From: Dechloromonas denitrificans
GTDB lineage: Bacteria > Pseudomonadota > Gammaproteobacteria > Burkholderiales > Rhodocyclaceae
Direction of reading: 5' to 3'
Assembly: GCF_020510685.1 (NCBI RefSeq)
Contig: NZ_CP075185.1
Span: 2,232,001-2,296,000 of the forward strand
Length of the DNA stretch: 64,000 nt
In this document: positions 56,490-64,000 of the stretch, piece by piece
Layout: each line of letters opens with the position of its first letter
Numbering within the stretch: the stretch's first letter is position 1
Position numbers and translations under genes: made by a program
The notes under the pieces: model-generated
What the model saw: only the letters and a program-made list of their open reading frames with translations
Told to the model about the DNA's origin: nothing
Database searches by the model: none

Positions 56490-56664
56490 TTATGGACTCC
56501 GCTGGTCTGGCTACTTTGCAGCCATTGTAGCGCCGACATAATTCGACAGTATAGTCGTAATGTCAAATTAAATGGATTCGTCGTTATATTCACAATGTTA
56601 TACGTTGTATTATTTATTCATGGATCGGAAACACAACCGGATTGGCGGCTATAGGAGCAAGAAC
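56490..56664. promoter_or_regulatory. Divergent region with possible recombination core site
   Basis: 175 bp between the recombinase and KfrA_N genes. It contains an imperfect repeat GACATAATTCGAC-AGTATA-GTCGTAATGTC (56535-56564) with a CGAC-6-GTCG core, the size and symmetry of a tyrosine-recombinase crossover site. A second dyad is near 56600 (AATGTTATACGTTGTATT). In the Tn4651 comparison the resolution site lies between tnpS and tnpT. Promoters for both genes must also be here. Confidence 0.5.
56558..56567 (+). repeat. TAATGTCAAA motif, copy 4
   Basis: Forms the right arm of the putative recombinase core site, 69 bp from the recombinase start. The only copy adjacent to a recombinase gene. 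Confidence 0.45.
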
Positions 56665-57696
56665 ATGAGCACAGAAGCCAGAATCATTGCGGAGATTGAA
56701 GCGCTCAAGGTCAATGATCTCGATACACAGGATCTGTATCGCGAGGTCTGCACCATCCTGTTTTTCCGATACGGCATTACGCCTACCGCCAACAAGCTTT
56801 ATCAATACGTCCGAAAAGGGAGCATGTCCGCACCGGCCGAAGCGCTGGCCAGATTCTGGTCTGACTTGCGTGAGAAAAGTCGGGTGCGAATTGAGCATCC
56901 CGATCTACCTGATGGCTTAAAGGCTGCCGCAGGGGAGTTGGTCGCGTCACTGTGGTCGCAAGCCCAGGCGGGCGCCCAGGAAGGCCTCGCTGTCTTTCGT
57001 CAGGAGGCTCAAGAGCGGGTCACCAATTCCCAACAGTCCTGTGAGGCTGCTGACCAGGCACGGGTCGCGGTTCAAACTGAAATGAATCAGACCCGAGAAG
57101 CCCTTCGAGAGGCCGAAGAACGGATACTGCAGCTTGAACGGAATCTGGCAGCTGAAAGCGCCCGAACACAGTCCTTGGAACAACAGCTTGATGCCGCCGG
57201 TCGTCAGCAAATTGCTCTTGAGGCGGCGCTAGCCGAAGCCAGAAAAGATTATTCGGCCGAACTCGAAAAATCCCGGTTAGAACTTCGACGAACCGAGGAG
57301 CGTCTTGCAGCCAATGAGAAACGCGCCTTGATGGAAATTGATCACGAACGTCAAATGACGATGAAAGCGCAACGCGAGCTTCAACTGCTCCGGAATAGTA
57401 GTCTTGAAAATGAGGCGCAGTTGCGAATTGAACTAGCTGACAGCAACGCTGAGTTAGCCGATACAAGACAGAAGTTAGGCGTTGCAGATGGCAAACAGGA
57501 TGAGCTTAGGGCCACAAATAAGACGCAAATCGAAGAACTGGCGGCGTTCCGCCTGACTCTGGCCAGGCAAGATACACAATTGGCGTTGTTGCAACGAGAA
57601 ATTGAACTCGCGCAGACCGCCTCAAAACAACTTCAGGAAAGTATTGCTTCAAAGTCAGCGATACCGAAAGTGCCACGGCGAAACAGGAAGGTCTAA
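56665..57696 (+). CDS. KfrA_N DNA-binding coiled-coil protein, TnpT-like candidate
   Basis: 343 aa from ATG 56665, with TAGGAG upstream; the frame is open from 56572. Residues about 8-110 match the KfrA N-terminal DNA-binding domain (DLYREVCTILFFRYGITPTA, then LYQYVRKGSMSAPAEAL). Residues 115-335 are a continuous coiled coil rich in E, A, L and Q. KfrA-type proteins bind DNA at operators and partition or recombination sites. Divergent from the tyrosine recombinase, it could be its accessory factor, as TnpT is for TnpS. The transposon-end-like repeats begin 36 bp after its stop. Confidence 0.82.
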   Translation: MSTEARIIAEIEALKVNDLDTQDLYREVCTILFFRYGITPTANKLYQYVRKGSMSAPAEALARFWSDLREKSRVRIEHPDLPDGLKAAAGELVASLWSQAQAGAQEGLAVFRQEAQERVTNSQQSCEAADQARVAVQTEMNQTREALREAEERILQLERNLAAESARTQSLEQQLDAAGRQQIALEAALAEARKDYSAELEKSRLELRRTEERLAANEKRALMEIDHERQMTMKAQRELQLLRNSSLENEAQLRIELADSNAELADTRQKLGVADGKQDELRATNKTQIEELAAFRLTLARQDTQLALLQREIELAQTASKQLQESIASKSAIPKVPRRNRKV

Positions 57697-57731
57697 ACCT
57701 TAAATTGGTCTCTGCTCAAAATGGATGCATT

Positions 57732-58342
57732 CGGCAAATTGTGTTCACCTACGGGACAGGATTGTGTCGCCTGAGTCGGCCAACGGATTGAAGATCAAAT
57801 TGTGTAACGCCAGTGCAGAAGGCTGAATCAAAAATAGGAATCACTAAAATTGGTGCAGATTGCCCGATTAATAGGCGATACATTATTGGGCGTGCAGTTC
57901 TGATGTGAAGCGTTATGCGATAAAGGCATCAACGTCGTGCAACTGCCCCAGATTCGGGATGAAGACATTAATTGACCAAAAAAAATCATATCCGCTGAAT
58001 GGCCAGGTGCATTTTTTACTGTTCGACTCCATTAGCAAACTGAGTAACTATAGAGCTCGCAACAATAGGGGGCTAGTTTGAAGCCTACCAAGGGGCAGAA
58101 TTGCGGCCAAAAGGCGTTCAAACCAAATAGATTTGGTCACGGGGTATGTTTGTAACAAACTTGCTATTTACATCGTCCGTTTTTCGGCATGCGTGGCTAG
58201 TTTGTGGTGGTAAGGGGCTGGTTTGCGGACAGAAATTGTCGATTCTGAGGGACAGAATTGTGTCACCCGACTACCAGGGGGCTTATTTGTGACACCCGAG
58301 TACCAATTTCTGTCCGCATGCTGGATAGGACACAAATTATTG
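57732..58342. repeat. Array of TnsB-site-like repeats, putative transposon right end
   Basis: No gene in this 600-bp region. Similar motifs are at 57732-57749 (CGGCAAATTGTGTTCACC), 57752-57771 (GACAGGATTGTGTC core), 57793-57811, 58092-58108, 58225-58241, 58248-58275 (GACAGAATTGTGTC core), 58278-58304 and 58328-58342. GCGGACAGAAATT (58225) has a perfect inverted partner at 58305-58317. The form GACA-N-ATT-N-TGTC is that of TnsB-binding sites at type V-K CAST/Tn5053-like ends. It lies directly before mfd. The exact end of the element, likely near 58330-58350, is not resolved. Confidence 0.6.
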
Positions 58343-58467
58343 TTAGAAGTAGCAACAGATTTATGAAAATGGACGTGCACCGTTCGGGCTGACTATGATC
58401 TCTATTTATAATTTTACATAATACAAATTATGCGTAATCATAGAAGAGTCCGCTTCACCCAAGGCGT

Positions 58468-58473
58468 TATAAT
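58468..58473 (+). promoter_or_regulatory. Probable -10 box of mfd
   Basis: A perfect TATAAT 35 bp before the GTG at 58508. No good -35 hexamer is at the right distance. Its position supports the GTG as mfd start, since the upstream ATG at 58430 would precede the transcript. Confidence 0.5.
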
Positions 58474-58507
58474 TCGAAGTCCCCACAACACAGCAAATCG
58501 CCCCTTA

Positions 58508-61500
58508 GTGTCCGCTCCCAAACAGCTGCTTTCCCTGCCGGTTCCTCCCAAGCCCGGTGCTCGTATCGATTTGCCGCTGTTCGCCGGTTCTGCGGATGCC
58601 CTGGCGCTGGCTGAGCTGGCGGCGCAAAGCAAGGGACGCCTGTTGGCGGTCGTTACCGCCAGCGCAGCTGACGCGCAGCGTCTGCTCGATGAAATTCCGT
58701 GGTTTGCGCCCGGCCTCAAGGTACGTCTGTTGCCGGATTGGGAAACCCTGCCGTACGACCATTTCTCGCCGCACCAGGATCTCGTTTCCGAACGGCTGGC
58801 AACCTTGTGGGCGGCCATGCAAGGCGACGTGGAAATCCTGCTCGTTCCGGCGTCGACCGCCGTCAACCGGCTGGCACCGCCGGAATTCATGGCGGCTTAC
58901 ACCTTCGAGTTCCGCAAAGGCCAGAAGCTCGATGCCGAAAAATTTCGCAGCCAGGTGACGCTGGCCGGCTACGCACATGTGACGCAGGTTGTATCGCCCG
59001 GCGAGTATTCGATCCGTGGCGGCCTGATTGACCTGTTCCCGATGGGTTCTCAGTTGCCTTACCGGCTCGACCTGTTCGACGACGAAATCGAGAGCATCAA
59101 GACCTTCGATGTGGATACCCAGCGCACTGTCTATCCGGTGCCGGAAATCCGTCTGCTGCCGGCTCGCGAATTCCCGATGGACGACAAGGGCCGCACGCAT
59201 TTCCGCCAGGCCTTCCGCGAGAAATTCGAGGGTGATCCGGCCAAGTCGGGCATCTACAAGGACATCTCGAGCGGTATCGCCAGCGCCGGCATCGAGTATT
59301 ATCTGCCGTTGTTCTTCGACGAAACGGCGAGCATTTTCGACTACCTGCCGAAAGATGCAATTTTCGTCACGCATGGCGATGCACTGGCCGCCATCGCCGC
59401 TTTCTGGAACGACACCCGCTCGCGCTACAACCTGCTGCAGGGCGACAAGGCCCGGCCGTTGATGCCGCCGGAACAACTGTTCCTGTCCGACGAAGCTTTC
59501 TTCAGCGCGGCGAAATCCTACGGGCGGCTGGCCCTCGACGGCAAGAATGCCGATGCCGGAAAACTGCCCAATATCGCCGTCGACCGCCGCAGCGACGATC
59601 CGCTAGGCGCCTTGAAAAACTACCTGGCCAGCTTCAAGGGCTGCGTCCTGCTGGTTGCCGAAACAGCCGGCCGCCGAGAAACGCTGGCCGCGATGTTCGC
59701 CGAGCACGGGCTGACCGTTGCGCCGAGTGCCGACCTGTCCGGTTTCCTGTCCGGTGACGCCAAACTGGCCCTCGGCATCGGTCCGCTGCAGGCCGGTTTT
59801 GCGCTGGACAAGCTGGCCTTCATTACCGAAACCGAGCTGTTCGCCGGCTCGCCGCGCCGCACCCGGCGCGAAGCACAGCGCAAGGCCAGTTTCGACAACT
59901 GGCTGAAGGATCTGACCGAACTGAAGGTCGGCGACCCCGTGGTCCACGAAAGCCACGGCATCGGCCGTTATTGCGGCCTGGTCCGGATGGACCTCGGCCT
60001 CGGCGAGCAGGAATTCCTCGAACTGCATTACGCCAACGAAGCCAAGCTGTTCGTTCCGGTGGCGCAGTTGCATGTGATTTCCCGTTACTCCGGCGCCGAC
60101 CCGGAAAGCGCCCCGCTCCACACGCTCGGCTCCGGCCAGTGGGAAAAGGCCAAGCGCAAGGCCGCCGAACAGGCGCATGACACCGCCGCCGAACTGCTCT
60201 CGCTCTACGCCGCCCGCGCCGCCCGCGAGGGCCACGCCTTCGCCTTCAAGGAATCCGATTACGAAGCCTTTGCCGACGGTTTCGGCTTCGAGGAAACCAA
60301 CGATCAGGCCGAAGCCATCGTCGCGGTGATCAACGACATGCGTTCCGGCAAGCCGATGGACCGCCTGGTCTGTGGCGACGTCGGCTTCGGCAAGACCGAA
60401 GTGGCGCTGCGCGCCGCCTTCTGCGCCGTCGCCGGTGGCAAGCAGGTGGCCGTGCTCTGCCCGACCACCCTGCTCTGCGAACAGCATTACCAGACCTTCC
60501 GCGACCGCTTCGCCGACTGGCCGGTCAAGATCGCCGAAATCTCCCGCTTCAAGACCGCCAAGGAAACGACGCAAACCCTGCAGGAGCTGGCCGAGGGCAA
60601 GATCGACATCATCATTGGCACGCACAAGCTGATCGGCAAGGACGTCAGGTTTAGCCAGCTCGGCCTGGTCATCATCGACGAAGAACACCGTTTCGGCGTC
60701 CGTCAGAAGGAAACCCTGAAAGCGATGCGCGCCGAAGTGGACGTGCTGACGCTGACCGCGACGCCCATCCCGCGCACGCTGGCGATGAGCATGGAAGGCC
60801 TGCGCGACTTCTCGGTGATCGCCACCGCGCCGCAAAAGCGCCTGGCCATCAAGACCTTCGTCAGCACCTTCTCCGACGGCATCATCCGCGAAGCAGTGCT
60901 GCGCGAACTGAAGCGCGGCGGCCAGGTGTACTTCCTGCACAACGAAGTCGACACCATCGACAACATGCGCGAGAAGCTGGAAAAGCTGGTGCCCGAAGCG
61001 CGCATCGTCATCGGCCACGGCCAGATGAACGAGCGCGAGCTGGAACGGGTGATGCGCGACTTCACGGGCCAGCGCGCCAACGTGTTGCTGTGCACGACCA
61101 TCATCGAAACCGGCATCGACAACCCACACGCCAACACCATCCTGATCAATCGCTCCGAGAAATTCGGCCTCGCCCAGCTGCACCAGCTGCGCGGCCGGGT
61201 CGGCCGGTCGCATCACCAGGCCTACGCCTACCTGCTGGTACAGGACGAAAAGGCCATGACCAAGCAGGCCCGGATGCGCCTCGAAGCCATCCAGGCCATG
61301 GAAGAACTCGGTTCCGGCTTCTTCCTCGCCATGCACGACCTGGAAATCCGCGGCGCCGGCGAAGTACTTGGCGACAACCAGTCCGGCGAAATGCAGGAAG
61401 TCGGCTTCAACATGTATGCCGACATGCTCAACCGGGCGGTGGCGGCGCTCAAGCAAGGCAAGCACCTGGCGGCGGTCGACCTGACCCAGCCGCTCGGCAT

Positions 61501-61945
61501 CGGCACCGAAATCAACCTGCGCACCCCTGCCCTGCTACCCGACGCCTATTGCCCCGACGTCCATGAGCGCCTGACGCTGTACAAGCGCCTGGCCAACTGC
61601 GAAGAGGCCGAGGACATCGACGCCCTGCAGGAAGAGCTGATCGACCGCTTCGGCGAACTGCCGCTGCAGGGCCAGTCGCTGCTCGCCACGCACCGCCTGC
61701 GCCTGCTGGTCAAGCCGCTGCTGATCCAGAAACTCGATGCCACCAACGACCAGATCACCATCCAGTTCAGCCCGGAATTCAGCAAAAATCCGCCGATCGA
61801 ACCGATCAAGATAATCAATTTGATTCAGAAAAACCGCAGCTATAAGCTGGCCGGACAGGATAAACTTTCCCTTTTACGCCACTGCCCGACCTTGAGCGAC
61901 AAGGTTACCGCGGTGAAAGACATGATTCGCCAGCTGAGCAACTGA
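58508..61945 (+). CDS. mfd: Transcription-repair coupling factor Mfd
   Basis: 1145 aa from GTG 58508, close to the usual 1148 aa. The frame extends 26 codons upstream to ATG 58430, but the extra residues do not look like Mfd and the TATAAT box lies inside them. UvrB-homology region about 10-330, RNA polymerase interaction domain about 470-540 (DPVVHESHGIGRYCGL), helicase motifs Walker A GDVGFGKTEVALRAAF, DEEHRFGVRQKE, TATPIPRTLAMS, ETGIDNPHANT and QLRGRVGRS, and a C-terminal TRCF domain. It removes stalled RNA polymerase from DNA lesions and recruits UvrA. Core chromosomal gene that bounds the mobile region. It ends 2 bp before the DAHP synthase gene. Confidence 0.96.
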   Translation: MSAPKQLLSLPVPPKPGARIDLPLFAGSADALALAELAAQSKGRLLAVVTASAADAQRLLDEIPWFAPGLKVRLLPDWETLPYDHFSPHQDLVSERLATLWAAMQGDVEILLVPASTAVNRLAPPEFMAAYTFEFRKGQKLDAEKFRSQVTLAGYAHVTQVVSPGEYSIRGGLIDLFPMGSQLPYRLDLFDDEIESIKTFDVDTQRTVYPVPEIRLLPAREFPMDDKGRTHFRQAFREKFEGDPAKSGIYKDISSGIASAGIEYYLPLFFDETASIFDYLPKDAIFVTHGDALAAIAAFWNDTRSRYNLLQGDKARPLMPPEQLFLSDEAFFSAAKSYGRLALDGKNADAGKLPNIAVDRRSDDPLGALKNYLASFKGCVLLVAETAGRRETLAAMFAEHGLTVAPSADLSGFLSGDAKLALGIGPLQAGFALDKLAFITETELFAGSPRRTRREAQRKASFDNWLKDLTELKVGDPVVHESHGIGRYCGLVRMDLGLGEQEFLELHYANEAKLFVPVAQLHVISRYSGADPESAPLHTLGSGQWEKAKRKAAEQAHDTAAELLSLYAARAAREGHAFAFKESDYEAFADGFGFEETNDQAEAIVAVINDMRSGKPMDRLVCGDVGFGKTEVALRAAFCAVAGGKQVAVLCPTTLLCEQHYQTFRDRFADWPVKIAEISRFKTAKETTQTLQELAEGKIDIIIGTHKLIGKDVRFSQLGLVIIDEEHRFGVRQKETLKAMRAEVDVLTLTATPIPRTLAMSMEGLRDFSVIATAPQKRLAIKTFVSTFSDGIIREAVLRELKRGGQVYFLHNEVDTIDNMREKLEKLVPEARIVIGHGQMNERELERVMRDFTGQRANVLLCTTIIETGIDNPHANTILINRSEKFGLAQLHQLRGRVGRSHHQAYAYLLVQDEKAMTKQARMRLEAIQAMEELGSGFFLAMHDLEIRGAGEVLGDNQSGEMQEVGFNMYADMLNRAVAALKQGKHLAAVDLTQPLGIGTEINLRTPALLPDAYCPDVHERLTLYKRLANCEEAEDIDALQEELIDRFGELPLQGQSLLATHRLRLLVKPLLIQKLDATNDQITIQFSPEFSKNPPIEPIKIINLIQKNRSYKLAGQDKLSLLRHCPTLSDKVTAVKDMIRQLSN

Positions 61946-61947
61946 CC

Positions 61948-63021
61948 ATGACCACAAAAAATATCGACGACATCAACGTGACCGCCTTCGACGACATGCC
62001 GACGCCGGAGGAAATCCACGCCCGCCTGCCGCTGTCCGACAAAGCGGCCAGGACGGTCACCCACGGTCGCCACCTGCTGCACAACATCCTCGACCGCAAG
62101 GATCATCGGCTGTTTGTCGTCGTCGGCCCCTGCTCCATCCACGACCCGGTCGCCGGCCTCGATTACGCCCGCCGCCTGAAAAAGCTCTCCGAAGAAGTCG
62201 GCGACACGCTGCAACTGATCATGCGCGTCTACTTCGAAAAGCCGCGCACCACCATCGGCTGGAAGGGCTACATCAACGACCCGTTCATGGACGACAGCTT
62301 CCGCATCGACGTCGGCATGGCCAAGGCCCGCGAATTCCTGCTCCAGGTCGCCGAAATCGGCCTGCCGACCGGTACCGAAGCGCTCGACCCGAATGCGCCG
62401 CAATACTACGGCGATCTCATCACCTGGACTGCCATCGGCGCCCGCACCACCGAATCGCAAACCCACCGCGAAATGTCCTCCGGCCTGTCCACCCCGGTCG
62501 GCTTCAAGAACGGCACCAGCGGCGACCTCAGCGTGGCCATCAACGCCATCCTCTCCGCCTCCAAGCCGCACTCCTTCCTCGGCCTGACCAACCAGGGCCG
62601 CGTCGCCGTCGTCCGCACAAAGGGCAACGGCTACGGCCACATCGTGCTGCGCGGCGGCGACGGCCGCCCGAACTACGACACCGTTTCGGTCGCCATGGTC
62701 GAACAGGCGCTGACCAAGGCCAAACTGCCGCACAACATCGTCGTCGATTGCTCGCACGCCAACAGCTTCAAGAAACCGGAACTGCAACCGCTGGTCATGG
62801 CCGACGTGGTCAACCAAGTCCGCCTCGGCAACAAATCGCTGGTCGGCGTGATGATCGAATCCAACATCGAAGCCGGCAACCAGTCGATCCCGGCCGACCT
62901 CAGCCAACTGAAATACGGCTGCTCGGTGACCGACGGCTGCGTCGATTGGGCGACCACGGAAAAGATGATTCGCGATGCCGCGGTACTGCTGCGGGACGTG
63001 TTGCCGGAACGGCTTTCCTGA
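61948..63021 (+). CDS. aroG: 3-deoxy-7-phosphoheptulonate (DAHP) synthase, class I
   Basis: 357 aa. It condenses phosphoenolpyruvate and erythrose 4-phosphate in the first step of the shikimate pathway. Family hallmarks: VVGPCSIHDPVAGLDYA, MRVYFEKPRTTIGWKGYIND, SQTHREMSSGLSTPVGFKNG, and VDCSHANSFKKPE. Length and motifs match the AroF/G/H type. The ATG lies 2 bp after the mfd stop, so the two are cotranscribed. Which feedback type (Phe, Tyr or Trp) it represents cannot be settled by eye; aroG is used as the generic name. Confidence 0.95.
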   Translation: MTTKNIDDINVTAFDDMPTPEEIHARLPLSDKAARTVTHGRHLLHNILDRKDHRLFVVVGPCSIHDPVAGLDYARRLKKLSEEVGDTLQLIMRVYFEKPRTTIGWKGYINDPFMDDSFRIDVGMAKAREFLLQVAEIGLPTGTEALDPNAPQYYGDLITWTAIGARTTESQTHREMSSGLSTPVGFKNGTSGDLSVAINAILSASKPHSFLGLTNQGRVAVVRTKGNGYGHIVLRGGDGRPNYDTVSVAMVEQALTKAKLPHNIVVDCSHANSFKKPELQPLVMADVVNQVRLGNKSLVGVMIESNIEAGNQSIPADLSQLKYGCSVTDGCVDWATTEKMIRDAAVLLRDVLPERLS

Positions 63022-63031
63022 ACTTGTTTGA

Positions 63032-63352
63032 ATGCCTAGCCAGCCGCCACTGCAAGGAAATACCGCCGCTGGAGTAACTCCGGCGGCCCCCTGGCGAATT
63101 CAGGCTGTCTCGGTCCTGCCAAATCACCGGCTCGCCCCGATCTTTCGTGACGTCCTGATTGGGGTTGCCGATTTTTCGGCAATCGGAACAACCGCCAACC
63201 CCGGTATCTACGCTCCGCTGGTCGACATCGATTTCTTTGGCCAGGTAAAAATCGAACTAGGCATTCTCACTTGGCCGAATGGCAGAGACATTGATCCCGC
63301 CTGGCTGCACGAGAGTCTGGCATCCGATAAAACGTGGTCTGTTCCCTTTTAG
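63032..63352 (+). CDS. DUF2442 family protein
   Basis: 106 aa at most. The recognisable part starts at PWRIQAVSVLPNHRLAPIF and continues to FFGQVKIELGILTWPNGRDI, the DUF2442 pattern of small proteins often paired with DUF4160 proteins in toxin-antitoxin-like operons. No DUF4160 gene is next to it. A bulged hairpin at 63063-63086 lies in the first codons and may end the aroG transcript, so the true start could be further down. A recent shuffle of an orphan partner is plausible. Confidence 0.6.
   Translation: MPSQPPLQGNTAAGVTPAAPWRIQAVSVLPNHRLAPIFRDVLIGVADFSAIGTTANPGIYAPLVDIDFFGQVKIELGILTWPNGRDIDPAWLHESLASDKTWSVPF
63063..63086 (+). terminator. Bulged GC-rich hairpin after aroG
   Basis: CCGCC and GGAG pair with CTCC and GGCGG around a TAA loop, with a 3-nt bulge, 42 bp after the aroG stop. 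There is no T-run, so termination is uncertain. Confidence 0.35.
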
Positions 63353-63363
63353 CCTGCCTACGA

Positions 63364-63966
63364 ATGATTGCTTGGCGCAAACTCCCCGCGTGGCTCCTAA
63401 GAGCGTGGCCACTTCTTGCATTGGTTCCGTTCTTCGCTGTTCATGCTGTTGCACTAAACGCCTTCCAAGGCCAAGCGACATGGGTACACAAGATAATCGG
63501 CCTGTCCCTGCAATTGCTGGGCGGCCTTCTGGTACTTTGGTCAGTAAACGACAACCTTGGCTTGTTTCGCAAGACGAGCCTGGCGGGAACATTCATGGCC
63601 TGGTTGCGAGACTTCCCCACAACGAACCACCACCTAATACTAGCGACGAACGGCATGGCAAACGCATCTGGCAGCGCAGCAGTGGTGTCTGTGGGTCGGA
63701 AAACGCCGACGTCTCTTGAAGAGCGTGTTGCCGAGTTGGAACTACTGCTTCAGGAGCTTCGCGCGGAATTGAGTACGAAGATCACCAATCTCGCGATGCG
63801 AGTCGAAGCAAGCAAAACTGAGCTTTCGGATTTGATTCAAGCGACCGACGGAAAGATAGCGTCTCTCTCTGAGCGAGTTGAGAAGGTAACTATTGGTGGC
63901 TTCAAGGTTCAGGCTTTCGGCGTTCTCTTGGCAATCTACGGCGCAATTACTAGTGTCCTCGCTTAG
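63364..63966 (+). CDS. Hypothetical membrane protein with coiled coil
   Basis: 200 aa from ATG 63364 (the frame also opens at 63334, overlapping DUF2442). Two N-terminal membrane helices (WLLRAWPLLALVPFFAVHAV and IIGLSLQLLGGLLVLW) are followed by a linker and a coiled-coil segment of about 70 residues (EERVAELELLLQELRAEL, then the STKITNL and VEASKTEL stretches). A last short helix (VQAFGVLLAIYGAITSVLA) ends the protein. No known domain; likely anchored in the inner membrane. It is 11 bp after the DUF2442 stop and on the same strand. Confidence 0.6.
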   Translation: MIAWRKLPAWLLRAWPLLALVPFFAVHAVALNAFQGQATWVHKIIGLSLQLLGGLLVLWSVNDNLGLFRKTSLAGTFMAWLRDFPTTNHHLILATNGMANASGSAAVVSVGRKTPTSLEERVAELELLLQELRAELSTKITNLAMRVEASKTELSDLIQATDGKIASLSERVEKVTIGGFKVQAFGVLLAIYGAITSVLA

Positions 63967-64000
63967 GTTTTACATTCCAGTCCGCTATCAAAAATGGAAA

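Larger units (their letters stand above)
1..58345. mobile_element. Putative large TniABQ/Tn7-like element, left end outside window
   Basis: This is a model, not a direct observation. TnsB-TnsC-TniQ type genes read inward at the left, and a cluster of GACA-N-ATT-N-TGTC repeats lies at 57732-58342, just before the housekeeping gene mfd. In known Tn7/Tn5053/CAST elements the transposition genes sit at one side and TnsB-site arrays mark both ends. A tyrosine recombinase and KfrA_N pair next to the right repeats could resolve cointegrates. The cargo would be the T1SS, MoxR/VWA and defence genes. Decayed genes inside (4.7-5.3 kb, 19.45-19.7 kb) and an IS5 copy show a layered history, so several independent insertions are a real alternative. 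The exact right terminus and the target duplication are not resolved. Confidence 0.35.

Noticed and set aside
57697..58430. Possible CRISPR or guide RNA near the transposon end
   Set aside because: The repeats are short, unevenly spaced and inverted as well as direct, fitting transposase-binding sites; no cas genes are present, so no CAST is claimed.
59603..61465. 620-codon minus-strand frame
   Set aside because: Lies wholly inside mfd on the other strand; the His/Val/Gly-rich translation is a shadow of GC-rich codon use.

Overview
The window looks like a beta-proteobacterial chromosome, possibly Rhodocyclales-like. This is inferred from gene content and GC-rich codon use, not from any search. 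The only clear housekeeping genes are at the right edge: mfd and a class I DAHP synthase gene (58.5-63.0 kb). Everything to their left is accessory DNA.

Layout. (1) 0-3.7 kb: end of a Tn7-like/TniABQ transposition operon, with a TnsB-type transposase cut by the window edge, a TnsC/TniB AAA+ ATPase and a TniQ protein. (2) 3.7-5.4 kb: an XRE regulator with a 13-bp palindromic operator, a small unknown gene, and decayed fragments of a UvrD-type helicase and an ABC substrate-binding protein. (3) 5.4-19.2 kb: a type I secretion locus with an HlyB-type ABC exporter, an unknown protein, a 3027-aa RTX protein whose N-terminus resembles a pesticin-type muramidase, and an HlyD-type adaptor. (4) 19.4-28.2 kb, minus strand: an acetate-transporter pseudogene, a five-gene SWIM / DUF5691 / MoxR / DUF5682 / VWA operon and a LuxR-type regulator. 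(5) 28.7-35.1 kb: small envelope-associated genes (membrane protein, phospholipase-D-like protein, lipoprotein, several unknowns, an M15 peptidase), two of them apparently truncated or interrupted. (6) 35.4-55.2 kb: a defence island with a Wadjet-type jetABCD operon plus a fifth coupled zinc-ribbon/HTH gene, an IS5-family insertion, a dGTPase, a SIR2-HerA pair and a complete qatABCD. (7) 55.3-58.4 kb: divergent tyrosine recombinase and KfrA_N coiled-coil genes, then about 600 bp of repeats of the form GACA-N-ATT-N-TGTC, which resemble TnsB-binding sites at transposon ends.

Working model (inference). Regions 1 and 7 may be the two sides of one very large TniABQ-type element, with its other end left of base 1. 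The divergent recombinase/KfrA_N pair resembles the TnpS/TnpT cointegrate-resolution modules of Tn4651-type transposons. The cargo would then include Wadjet (anti-plasmid), SIR2-HerA and Qat (anti-phage) and the T1SS/RTX locus. A 10-bp motif, TAATGTCAAA, occurs at least four times on the same strand at 3712, 28519, 35381 and 56558. It lies between functional modules and once beside the recombinase, so it may mark module boundaries. The pseudogenes could equally mean the region grew by several independent insertions.

No tRNA, rRNA or CRISPR array was recognised.
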